Shown here in pieces: positions 1 to 5,566 of a stretch of DNA of 9,306 nucleotides. The notes below the pieces were generated by a model that was not told the DNA's origin, made no database searches, and saw nothing but the letters and a program-made list of their open reading frames with translations. The DNA comes from Chloroflexota bacterium (GTDB taxonomy: Bacteria; Chloroflexota; Dehalococcoidia; SM23-28-2; RBG-16-64-32), in NCBI GenBank assembly GCA_022561095.1, contig JADFRV010000080.1:1-9306 (forward strand). Reading direction: 5' to 3'. Within the stretch, counting starts at the first letter, position 1; each line of letters opens with the position of its first letter. A program made the position numbers and the translations under genes.

Positions 1-434
1 TCCAACTCCTGTGCGAGGCGCATCTCCTGCCCGGCGCCCTCATGCGCAACGATTCGCTCCAGTACCGCTGCGTCTGGGTGCACCTGCGGGTGGAGAACGC
101 GGAGACGCCATTCACCCTGGCCTGCCAGCCCGGCCAGGTGCTGCGAATACCCATCTCCCACGGCGAGGGGCGCTACGTGGCCGATGAGGAGACGCTGGCC
201 AAGCTGGAGTCCTCCGGGAGAGTAGCTTTTCGCTACTGCAGCGCTGAGGGGGAGGTGACGGCGGAGGCCAACCCCAACGGCAGCATGAATGACATCGCGG
301 GGATCATCAACGATGGCGGCAACGTGCTGGGGATGATGCCCCACCCGGAGCGGGCCTGCGAGCCGCTGATGGGGAGCGAGGACGGCCTGGCGCTATGGCT
401 ATCGCTGCTGGAGTGGGCGAAGGTGAGAGCTTAA
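1..434 (+). CDS. purQ: Phosphoribosylformylglycinamidine synthase subunit PurQ, 3' part
   Basis: The glutaminase subunit of FGAM synthase: it hydrolyses glutamine and passes ammonia to PurL for the ATP-dependent conversion of FGAR to FGAM in purine synthesis. The gene is open at the left edge; the first full codon is at position 3 and the stop is TAA at 432-434. The visible part begins with QLLCEAHLLPGALMRN, which in PurQ directly follows the nucleophile motif (GxCNGF), so the catalytic Cys lies just outside the window. The remaining catalytic His and Glu are seen in GMMPHPERA near the end, with ISHGEGRY and NGSMNDIAGI as further family blocks. About 143 residues are visible of a usual 220-230. 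PurQ normally sits beside purS and purL; here three DUF4389 genes separate it from purL. I see nothing broken. Confidence 0.96.
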   Translation, partial: QLLCEAHLLPGALMRNDSLQYRCVWVHLRVENAETPFTLACQPGQVLRIPISHGEGRYVADEETLAKLESSGRVAFRYCSAEGEVTAEANPNGSMNDIAGIINDGGNVLGMMPHPERACEPLMGSEDGLALWLSLLEWAKVRA

Positions 435-508
435 GCCAGGAATCGACATCAACCGAAGGGTGAAGCTTGTTGCGCATGGAGACATCCGGCGAGATTGGGG
501 GATAGGTG

Positions 509-1261
509 ATGACCGAAGAAGCGAGGTTCTGTGCCTACTGTGGCGCGTCCCTTGTGGCTGGCGCGGCGTTCTGCCAGCAGTGCGGGCGGCCCGTCGCGGG
601 GCAGCCTGTGCAGGAGCCGACCGCGACTGGAGCCGCGGGTGCTGCCCCCGTGGCGGCCTACCCCGTCAGGTTCGAGGTCGATTATCCGGAGCGGCTCGGC
701 CGCCTCTCCACGGTCTTCCGAATCGTCCTCTTCATCCCTGTCGCCATCTTTCTTGCCCTAGTCGGAGGCCAAGCATTCAGCTACAGCGACATTGGCGAAG
801 GCACGTCAACGACTCTCGGCGCAGGTGGAGGAATCGTGCTGGCGATCTGGGCTGCGGTGATCGTTCGCCAGTACGTGCCACACTGGCTATTCGACTTTCA
901 GGTAGCGCTCATGCGCTTCCAGGCCCGCGCCTACGGCTATCTGGCGCTGCTTACGGACCGGTTTCCGGCGTTTGAGGGTGAGTATCCCATCAGTTTCGAT
1001 GTGAGCTACCCGGACAAGCTGAACCGCTGGAAAGTGGCGATCTGGAAGATCATCACGTCGATACCGCACTTCATCATCCTGATCTTCCTGTACCTGGCGG
1101 CGTTTGTTGTCGTCGTGATCGCCTGGTTCGCAATCCTGTTCACCGGCCGTTTTCCGAAGGGCCTGCACACGTTTGTTGCAGGGACCTTTCGCTGGTCTCT
1201 TCGCGTACAGGCCTACATCTTCTCGTTGACGGACGACTACCCGCCGTTCAGTCTCGAGTAG
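509..1261 (+). CDS. Zinc-ribbon DUF4389 membrane protein
   Basis: A predicted membrane protein of 250 residues with no known function. Residues 7-28 form a short zinc ribbon: C8-x2-C11, ten residues, C22-x2-C25 (FCAYCG and FCQQCG). An Ala/Pro/Thr-rich linker follows. Then come two DUF4389 units. The first (about 51-153) is diverged, with a longer loop between its hydrophobic stretches, and ends in LLTDRFPAFE. The second (about 156-249) is typical, with YPISFDVSYPDKLNRW, the hydrophobic stretch IPHFIILIFLYLAAF, FAILFTGRFPKGL and the closing DDYPPFSL. DUF4389 is a family of unknown function that I know mainly from Actinobacteria and Chloroflexota. The start is ATG 509, six bases after GGGGGA at 497-502; the GTG at 506 is an in-frame alternative. 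It begins 74 bp after purQ and ends 19 bp before the next DUF4389 gene, so the two are probably cotranscribed. Confidence 0.88.
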   Translation: MTEEARFCAYCGASLVAGAAFCQQCGRPVAGQPVQEPTATGAAGAAPVAAYPVRFEVDYPERLGRLSTVFRIVLFIPVAIFLALVGGQAFSYSDIGEGTSTTLGAGGGIVLAIWAAVIVRQYVPHWLFDFQVALMRFQARAYGYLALLTDRFPAFEGEYPISFDVSYPDKLNRWKVAIWKIITSIPHFIILIFLYLAAFVVVVIAWFAILFTGRFPKGLHTFVAGTFRWSLRVQAYIFSLTDDYPPFSLE

Positions 1262-1280
1262 CAGAAGAAGGAGGCAGATC

Positions 1281-1874
1281 ATGTCCGTAGAAGCAGCACC
1301 CGCCGCAGCGCCGGAGTACCCCCTGCGCTACGAAGTGGAGTATCCGGAGGAGCTGTCCCGCTGGCTAATCTTCGTCAAGTGGCTGCTGGTGATCCCTCAC
1401 TTCATCATTCTCTACGCCCTTGGCGTCGCCGATAGCGTGATCGGGATCATCGCCTTCTTCGCCATCCTGTTCACCAAGCGCTACCCGCGGGGGCTGTTCG
1501 ACTTCGCCGTCAACGTGAACCGCTGGAGCGCGAACGTCATGGCCTACCTAATGCTCTTCCGCGACGAGTACCCGCCATTCTCCTGGGAGCCGGGCCAGTA
1601 CGCCGTGACATACGAAGTGGACTACCCCGAGGAGCTGAGCCGCTGGCTGCCGCTAATAAAGTGGCTGCTGGCGATCCCTCATTACATCGTGCTGCTGTTC
1701 CTATTCATCGCCGTCTACTTCGTCTATATCATCGCCTTCTTCGCTATTCTGTTCAGCAAGCGGTTCCCGCACGGTCTATTCGACTTCACTGTGGGCATCC
1801 ACCGCTGGAACTACCGGGTGAACGCGTATATATATCTCCTGCGCGACGAATACCCGCCCTTCAGCCTGCGCTAG
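1281..1874 (+). CDS. Two-domain DUF4389 membrane protein
   Basis: A 197-residue protein that is almost entirely two DUF4389 units in tandem (about 10-103 and 104-197). Each unit has a YPxxYEVxYPEELSRW opening, a hydrophobic hairpin around IPHFII or IPHYIV, FFAILF(T/S)KR(Y/F)P, GLFDF, an RW pair and the ending RDEYPPFS. The units are offset by 94 residues and match at the DNA level too (for example TACGAAGTGGA at 1329 and 1611, exactly 282 bp apart), so the gene looks like an internal tandem duplication. Conserved Arg/Trp/Tyr residues flank about two membrane segments per unit. ATG 1281 is preceded by AAGGAGG at 1268-1274 with six bases between, a strong ribosome binding site. The function is unknown. 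The close spacing to the preceding gene suggests one transcript and perhaps one membrane complex. Confidence 0.9.
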   Translation: MSVEAAPAAAPEYPLRYEVEYPEELSRWLIFVKWLLVIPHFIILYALGVADSVIGIIAFFAILFTKRYPRGLFDFAVNVNRWSANVMAYLMLFRDEYPPFSWEPGQYAVTYEVDYPEELSRWLPLIKWLLAIPHYIVLLFLFIAVYFVYIIAFFAILFSKRFPHGLFDFTVGIHRWNYRVNAYIYLLRDEYPPFSLR

Positions 1875-1885
1875 CTCATCGCTTG

Positions 1886-1894
1886 TGGTAGGAT
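1886..1894 (+). promoter_or_regulatory. Extended -10 promoter motif before the third DUF4389 gene
   Basis: TGgTAGGAT fits an extended -10 (TGn followed by a TATAAT-like hexamer, TAGGAT at 1889-1894). No convincing -35 lies 16-18 bp upstream, as is usual for extended -10 promoters. Transcription would begin near 1901, which would put the ATG at 1893 inside the promoter and favour a start at 1914 (GTG) or 1926 (ATG) for the gene. It is a short motif, and chance is a real alternative. Confidence 0.35.
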
Positions 1895-1925
1895 GGCCTA
1901 TCGCTGCCAAGGCGTGGGTCATCTG

Positions 1926-2615
1926 ATGGCGTCAGATGAAGACAAGATCGCCGTGGGCTATCCAGCCGGCCCTGGTTACCCTATCGCCTTCTCCGTCGTC
2001 TATCCGGAAAGGCTGTCGCGATTGAAGGGCGCCCAGCGGGCGGCGGGCGCCCTGATCACCTGGATCGTGTCAGCAGGCCTGGGGTACGTCAGCGCGGTGT
2101 TCTCGATAGGCCTACCTTTCCCATTCGGACCGTGGCTGATTATCGGCTTTCCGATCGCCTGCGGGGTCATCAGCGTCCCGATATTCCTGGCGCTACGAAT
2201 TCGCGCCAAAGGGCTGGCCCGGTTTCAGGCGGAGGACGGCCCGGCGTTGGAGCGCTACGCTGAATACGCGATCGCCTCAGCCTCCTACGCCCTTTTTCTG
2301 ACCGATGATTCGCCCAGACAGGCGATTGGAGAGTCGGTGAGGCTGGAGGTGAGGCGCGGCGGGAGCTTCGGCTGGCTCCGCGCCGCGATCACGCCCTTGC
2401 TGTTGGTGCCGCATATACTATTGCTGGCGGTTTTCGCCTTCGTGTTCACGGCCGTCGTTCCCGTGTGCGCCGTTTGGGCCATCGCTTTTCAGCGCTACCC
2501 GCGCTGGCTGTTCGGGTTTACCGTGGGCTACCTGCGCTGGATCGCCCGCGCCCTGGGATACTGGATATCGCTGACCGATCGCTACCCGCCCTTCTCGTTC
2601 GGCGAACAGGTCTAG
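1926..2615 (+). CDS. Diverged DUF4389 membrane protein
   Basis: A predicted membrane protein of 229 residues from ATG 1926. The C-terminal unit (about 130-226) is recognisably DUF4389: hydrophobic LLVPHILLLAVFAF, FQRYPRWLFGFTVGYLRW and the closing LTDRYPPFSF. The N-terminal unit opens with YPIAFSVVYPERLSRL but then departs from the family: it has a Gly/Pro-rich hydrophobic region (GLPFPFGPWLIIGFPIACG) and a degraded ending (LTDDSPRQ in place of DxYPPFS). It follows the two-domain DUF4389 gene by about 50 bp and precedes purL by 58 bp. The ribosome binding site is weak. In-frame alternatives are GTG 1914 and ATG 1893; the latter overlaps the putative -10, so I prefer 1926. The function is unknown. 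Its divergence suggests a role within the cluster distinct from its two neighbours. Confidence 0.82.
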   Translation: MASDEDKIAVGYPAGPGYPIAFSVVYPERLSRLKGAQRAAGALITWIVSAGLGYVSAVFSIGLPFPFGPWLIIGFPIACGVISVPIFLALRIRAKGLARFQAEDGPALERYAEYAIASASYALFLTDDSPRQAIGESVRLEVRRGGSFGWLRAAITPLLLVPHILLLAVFAFVFTAVVPVCAVWAIAFQRYPRWLFGFTVGYLRWIARALGYWISLTDRYPPFSFGEQV

Positions 2616-2654
2616 GCTGGGCCGGCCACGGCCATCGAATGTGCCCATCCGCTG

Positions 2655-2663
2655 TGCTACGAT
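2655..2663 (+). promoter_or_regulatory. Extended -10 promoter motif directly before purL
   Basis: TGcTACGAT is an extended -10 with hexamer TACGAT at 2658-2663. The same hexamer forms the -10 of the much stronger promoter before rplI (5439-5444). Transcription would start near 2670, only about four bases before the purL ATG at 2674. No Shine-Dalgarno sequence lies before that ATG, which fits a nearly leaderless mRNA. No -35 match is seen. Confidence 0.45.
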
Positions 2664-2673
2664 TGCCCTGCCC

Positions 2674-4911
2674 ATGGCCGTTGACCCTAACGTCCTCGAT
2701 TCCATCGCCCTCAGCCGCGATGAGTATGAGCTCATCGTCTCCCGACTTGGCCGCGAGCCGAACGAGGTGGAGCTGGGGATGTTCGGCGCGCTCTGGAGCG
2801 AGCACTGCGGCTACAAGAACTCGCGGCCGCTGCTGAGGCAGCTCCCGGCTGAGGGCGCGTTCGTCCTCACCAAGCGGGGAGAGGAGAACGCGGGCGCGGT
2901 GGACATCGGCGATGGCCTGTGCGTGGTGATGAAGATCGAGTCGCACAACCACCCCTCGGCGATAGAGCCGTACCAGGGGGCGGCGACGGGGGTCGGCGGC
3001 ATCGTGCGCGACATCTTCGCCATGGGGGCGCGGCCTATCGCCATCCTGGACTCGCTCCGCTTCGGCCCCCTGAGCGATGCGCACAACCGCTATCTGTTCG
3101 GTGGTGTGGTGGGCGGGATCAGCGGCTACGGAAACTGCCTTGGCATACCTACTGTGGGGGGCGAGGTGGCGTTCGAGGATTCGTACACGGCGAACCCTCT
3201 GGTGAACGCTATGTGCGTAGGCGTCGCCCCGATCGAGAAGCTGGTCAGCGGGAAGGCCGAGGGCGAGGGTAACCTGCTGATGCTGGTGGGCGCCGATACC
3301 GGCCGCGACGGCATCCACGGCGCCTCAGGCCTGGCCTCTCGCACTGACCCGCAGGCCCGCTTCGATGAGCTGCGTCCCGCTGTCCAGGTGGGAAACCCGT
3401 TCCTGGAGAAGATGCTCATGGAGGCCTGCCTGGACCTGGCCGGCAACCACGCCGACTGGATCACCGGCATCCAGGACCTGGGCGCGGCCGGCCTCACCTC
3501 CTCTTCCCTGGAAGCCGCCGCCAGGGCCGGCTGCGGCTTCCATCTGGACGTGGCCAAGGTGCCCCGCCGTGAGGAGGGGATGACCCCCTACGAGGTCATG
3601 CTTTCAGAGTCCCAGGAGCGAATGCTGATCACCGTTCGCAGGAGGCACAAGGATGACGTGGTGGCGCTGTTCGAGCGCTGGGAGGTACCCTGGGCGGTCA
3701 TCGGCGAGGTGACGGTGGACGGCTACGCTCGCATCTACGACGGCGAGGCGCTGGTGGCGGACTTGCCTATCGAGGTGGTGGTGGAGGCTCCCGAGTACAC
3801 ACGGGAGCCCGTGCGGCCGCCGGAGTTGGACGAGATGCAGGCGCTGGACCTGGCCGCGCTGTCGGACCTGCCTGCCGGCAGGCAAGGTGTGAACGACGCC
3901 AGCGCCGCCCTCCTGCGGCTGCTCGCCTCTCCGAACGTCGCTTCCAAGCGCTGGGTGTACCGGCAGTACGACCAGAGCGTGCTGACCAATACGGTTATCG
4001 AAGCGGGGGCCGATGCCGCCGTGCTGCGCATAAAGGGGACGAATAGGGGCATCGCCGTCACCACCGATGGCAACGGACGCTACTGCCACGTGAGCCCCGG
4101 CGCCGGCGGCGCCATCGCTGTGGCGGAGGCGGCCCGCAACGTGGTCTGTGTGGGCGCCCAGCCTGTGGCCGTGACCGACTGCCTGAACTTCGGCAACCCG
4201 GAGCGGCCGGAGGTGTACTACCAGATGCAGGAGGCGATCCGGGGCATGGCCGCGGCCTGCGAGGTGCTGGGCACGCCGGTTATCTCCGGCAACGTGAGCC
4301 TGTACAACGAGACCGGCGAGCAGGCGGTGTACCCCACGCCGGTGATCGGGATGCTGGGTTTGTTGGAGGACGTCTCGAACAACTGCCACCCCGGCCTCGG
4401 GACGGAAGGCGACGAACTGTTTCTCCTGGGCGCCGCCCTGGAGCAGCCCGCGGCCGCCCTGGCCGCCAGCGAGTACCTGAGGCTGGAGCACGACCTCGTC
4501 GGTGGGCGTTTGGAGATCGACCTGGACCTGGAGGCGCGGGTGCAGCGGACGGCGCTGGCGGCGATCCGGCAGGGGATGGCGACCGCCTGCCACGACTGCT
4601 CGGACGGCGGTCTGGCCGTGGCCCTGGCGGAGATGTGCCTGGCGGGTGGACTGGGCCTGGACGCGTCGGCGGCTCCCGAGGTGCAGCGGTTGGACGCCGC
4701 CCTGTTCGGGGAGGCGCAGTCGCGCATCCTGGTGGCGGTACCCGCGGACAAGCGTGAGGAGCTGCTGACGATCGCTCAGGGGTTGAACGTCCCCTTCGCC
4801 TACGTGGGCCGGGTTGGCGGCGACCGCCTGCGCCTGTGGTCGGTTGACCTCCCGCTGGCGGAGCTGCGCGACGCCTACGAGGGCGGGCTGGAACGGGCGT
4901 TGGAGGGATAA
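2674..4911 (+). CDS. purL: Phosphoribosylformylglycinamidine synthase subunit PurL
   Basis: The synthetase subunit of FGAM synthase: with ammonia from PurQ and ATP it converts FGAR to FGAM. The protein has 745 residues, normal for the small, PurQ/PurS-dependent form. Key blocks from ATG 2674: WSEHCGYKNS (41-50) with the catalytic His44; IESHNHPSAIEPYQGAATGV (88-107) for nucleotide binding; FAMGARPIAILDSLRFG; GIPTVGGEVAFEDSY; DLGAAGLTSSSLEAA; PYEVMLSESQERM. The second half repeats the fold with ASPNVASKRWVYRQYD, GNVSLYNETGEQAVYPTPVIG, CHDCSDGGLAVALAEM and FGEAQSRILVAV. In-frame codons reach back to GTG 2641, but 2674 gives the normal N-terminus and sits after an extended -10. Residues 399-405 (LPAGRQG), in the linker between the two halves, are encoded by a palindromic repeat element. 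No terminator with a T-run follows the gene. Confidence 0.97.
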   Translation: MAVDPNVLDSIALSRDEYELIVSRLGREPNEVELGMFGALWSEHCGYKNSRPLLRQLPAEGAFVLTKRGEENAGAVDIGDGLCVVMKIESHNHPSAIEPYQGAATGVGGIVRDIFAMGARPIAILDSLRFGPLSDAHNRYLFGGVVGGISGYGNCLGIPTVGGEVAFEDSYTANPLVNAMCVGVAPIEKLVSGKAEGEGNLLMLVGADTGRDGIHGASGLASRTDPQARFDELRPAVQVGNPFLEKMLMEACLDLAGNHADWITGIQDLGAAGLTSSSLEAAARAGCGFHLDVAKVPRREEGMTPYEVMLSESQERMLITVRRRHKDDVVALFERWEVPWAVIGEVTVDGYARIYDGEALVADLPIEVVVEAPEYTREPVRPPELDEMQALDLAALSDLPAGRQGVNDASAALLRLLASPNVASKRWVYRQYDQSVLTNTVIEAGADAAVLRIKGTNRGIAVTTDGNGRYCHVSPGAGGAIAVAEAARNVVCVGAQPVAVTDCLNFGNPERPEVYYQMQEAIRGMAAACEVLGTPVISGNVSLYNETGEQAVYPTPVIGMLGLLEDVSNNCHPGLGTEGDELFLLGAALEQPAAALAASEYLRLEHDLVGGRLEIDLDLEARVQRTALAAIRQGMATACHDCSDGGLAVALAEMCLAGGLGLDASAAPEVQRLDAALFGEAQSRILVAVPADKREELLTIAQGLNVPFAYVGRVGGDRLRLWSVDLPLAELRDAYEGGLERALEG
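3865..3888. repeat. Palindromic mini-element, copy 1 (inside purL)
   Basis: This 24-bp copy contains the perfect 16-bp palindrome TGCCTGCCGGCAGGCA (3869-3884). As RNA it pairs ACCT with AGGT outside and GCCTGCC with GGCAGGC inside, with one unpaired A on the right arm. It lies in frame within purL and encodes LPAGRQG at residues 399-405, in a linker before the conserved ASPNVASK block. A longer copy with the same bulged outer stem lies at 4964-4998, and a third shares the core at 7968-7988. Confidence 0.7.
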
Positions 4912-4963
4912 TGCCGGCCCGGCGCAGTGGTTGGTTTCGCAGGGTGATGGATACCCCTGGCGC

Positions 4964-4998
4964 GACCTGCCTACCTCTGCTGACAGGTTAGGCAAGGT
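4964..4998. repeat. Palindromic mini-element, copy 2 (long form)
   Basis: This copy shares both ends with copy 1: GACCTGCCT on the left and GGCAAGGT on the right, but is 11 bp longer in the middle. It can fold as ACCT/AGGT outside with the same single unpaired A on the right arm, then GCCTA/TAGGC, then CCT/AGG with one bulged T, closed by an eight-base loop (CTGCTGAC). It is intergenic, 53 bp after purL, and its right end runs into the TTGACG -35 box at 4998-5003. No T-run follows, so it is not a standard terminator. Confidence 0.55.
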
Positions 4999-5026
4999 TG
5001 ACGTGAGCGTACATGCGTTCTAAACT
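4998..5026 (+). promoter_or_regulatory. Sigma70-type promoter upstream of the small membrane protein gene
   Basis: TTGACG (4998-5003) and TAAACT (5021-5026) are separated by exactly 17 bp: five of six -35 and four of six -10 positions match consensus. The predicted start is near 5033, giving a leader of about 90 bases before the small gene at 5125. The -35 box abuts a palindromic mini-element, and a DnaA-box-like sequence (5032-5040) covers the predicted transcription start. Confidence 0.6.
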
Positions 5027-5031
5027 ACCCG

Positions 5032-5064
5032 TGTGGATGAAATGTCGATGAAAGTTGTGGATAA
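5032..5064 (-). promoter_or_regulatory. Pair of DnaA boxes
   Basis: TGTGGATAA at 5056-5064 is the exact reverse complement of the consensus DnaA box TTATCCACA. TGTGGATGA at 5032-5040 differs at one position. Both have the same orientation, 24 bp apart start to start, at and just after the predicted start of the 4998-5026 promoter. A weaker TGTGGATTG lies at 5346-5354. They could make the promoter DnaA-responsive. The AT-richer surroundings and the nearby dnaB also leave room for an origin-like role, but two or three boxes are few for oriC. Confidence 0.45.
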
Positions 5065-5124
5065 GCCTCTTGCTCCCGAAGCATTGGTTGCTGCTACGCT
5101 TGTTTTGAGTAAGGGCAATCTGCA

Positions 5125-5277
5125 ATGTCAAAGCGAGGGGCCAGACACGACAAGGTTGATCACAGGTACATCCGCCAGCTTGAAGAGCGGGTACGGCGGC
5201 TGGAGTACTTCCTCGCCGCCCTGGTCATAGCGCTTCTTGCCGCCGCGTTCCAGGGTCTGATCATTCTGCTTAACTAG
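5125..5277 (+). CDS. Small single-pass membrane protein, 50 residues
   Basis: A short gene of unknown function. The first 14 residues are strongly basic (MSKRGARHDK at the start). Residues 15-27 form a charged amphipathic helix, and residues 28-49 are a hydrophobic segment (YFLAALVIALLAAAFQGLII and on) long enough to cross the membrane once. I16, L19, V23, L26, L30, L33 and L37 fall at 3-4 spacing, a heptad pattern running from the soluble helix into the membrane segment, which suggests oligomerisation. ATG 5125 follows AAGGG at 5111-5115 with nine bases between, and a good promoter lies at 4998-5026. By the positive-inside rule the N-terminus would be cytoplasmic. An overlapping GTG-start frame (5033-5230) is the competing reading but has no such pattern. 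Confidence 0.6.
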   Translation: MSKRGARHDKVDHRYIRQLEERVRRLEYFLAALVIALLAAAFQGLIILLN

Positions 5278-5337
5278 ATTCTCCTGGCTGGTCCGCGCGC
5301 ACTAGGTCTGTTTTTGCCGCTTAGTGATCTCGGAATT

Positions 5338-5349
5338 CACACTAGTGTG
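5338..5349. promoter_or_regulatory. 12-bp perfect palindrome, possible operator
   Basis: CACACTAGTGTG is perfectly self-complementary. It lies 67 bp upstream of the rplI -35 box, in non-coding DNA, and is flanked on the right by GTGGATTG-like direct repeats (from 5347 and 5359). Its TCACA/TGTG half-sites resemble those of the inverted repeat at 5497-5509. It could bind a dimeric regulator; no specific family can be named. Confidence 0.35.
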
Positions 5350-5415
5350 GATTGTGGCGTGGATTGGCGCGCTGAGGGCCAGAACCTGGATATGAAGAGG
5401 CAACTGAGTATGCGC

Positions 5416-5444
5416 TTGACTTAAACGAGAGAGCCCATTACGAT
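5416..5444 (+). promoter_or_regulatory. Main predicted promoter of rplI-dnaB
   Basis: TTGACT (5416-5421) and TACGAT (5439-5444) are separated by the optimal 17 bp: five of six -35 and four of six -10 positions match consensus. Transcription would begin near 5451, giving a leader of about 115 bases before the rplI ATG. This is among the best promoter matches in the window and probably drives rplI and the helicase genes. Confidence 0.65.
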
Positions 5445-5473
5445 TGAACTCAATAGCGAACGAATGTTCTGTG

Positions 5474-5479
5474 TATAAT
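5474..5479 (+). promoter_or_regulatory. Perfect TATAAT box, possible second rplI promoter
   Basis: An exact TATAAT lies 30 bp after the -10 of the first rplI promoter. TTGAAC at 5444-5449 is a -35-like hexamer, but the 24-bp spacing is too long; the bases at the normal distance (around 5451-5456) do not match. If used, it would start transcripts near 5486, just ahead of the inverted repeat at 5497-5509. Confidence 0.4.
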
Positions 5480-5496
5480 GTGCAATGTGCTCAACA

Positions 5497-5509
5497 TCAC
5501 AAAGTGTGA
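5497..5509. promoter_or_regulatory. TCACA-N3-TGTGA inverted repeat in the rplI leader
   Basis: TCACAAAGTGTGA has perfect five-base arms around a three-base centre. It sits 11-24 bases downstream of the start predicted from TATAAT 5474-5479, a typical repressor-operator position. A weak RNA hairpin is the alternative. The AAGGAG at 5512-5517 right after it has no start codon at a useful distance. Confidence 0.35.
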
Positions 5510-5566
5510 AAAAGGAGTTCCCCCAAGCCACTCGAGTTGGTTAACTAGCTCAGTGAGGAGAGTCGC

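Larger units (their letters stand above)
4912..5566. other. Intergenic control region between purL and rplI
   Basis: These 655 bp carry no large gene and are visibly richer in A and T than the flanking coding DNA. In order they hold a palindromic element, a promoter, two DnaA-box matches, a 50-codon gene, a 12-bp palindrome with TGTGGAT-like repeats, a second promoter, a TATAAT box, an inverted repeat and the rplI ribosome binding site. No intrinsic terminator with a stem followed by a T-run was found; the T5 at 5310-5314 has no stable stem before it. The stretch separates the purine cluster from the rplI-dnaB cluster. Confidence 0.7.

Noticed and set aside
460..975. 171-codon plus-strand frame overlapping the zinc-ribbon gene
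   Set aside because: Its Arg/Pro/Gly-rich sequence is the shifted reading of the DUF4389 gene, whose own frame has the cysteine motifs and membrane segments.
2518..3318. 266-codon minus-strand frame spanning the third DUF4389 gene and purL
   Set aside because: It crosses two well-supported sense genes and shows no domain; a compositional shadow.
4911..4991. 26-codon frame starting at the TAATG that overlaps the purL stop
   Set aside because: Very short, no recognisable pattern, and it ends within the palindromic element; the TAATG overlap alone is weak evidence.
3604..4995. 463-codon open frame on the minus strand opposite purL
   Set aside because: purL fills the other strand with full family motifs. 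The antisense product is His/Arg/Gln/Pro-rich with no recognisable domain, as expected from GC-rich codon bias.
4964..4998. Hairpin after purL as a terminator
   Set aside because: The stem has bulges and is not followed by a T-run on either strand; it fits the repeat family better.
5033..5230. 65-codon GTG-start frame that would be leaderless from the 4998-5026 promoter
   Set aside because: The product is Ser/Thr-rich without structure, and it overlaps the 50-residue membrane protein frame, which has a ribosome binding site and a clear pattern. A leaderless GTG start remains a weak possibility.
5296..5316. T5 run as a possible terminator after the small gene
   Set aside because: The bases before it do not form a stable GC stem, so an intrinsic terminator is not supported.
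5540..5566. Sequence TAACTAGCTCAGTGAGG resembling a tRNA D-arm
   Set aside because: No acceptor stem, anticodon arm or T-arm is found around it, and it contains the rplI ribosome binding site.
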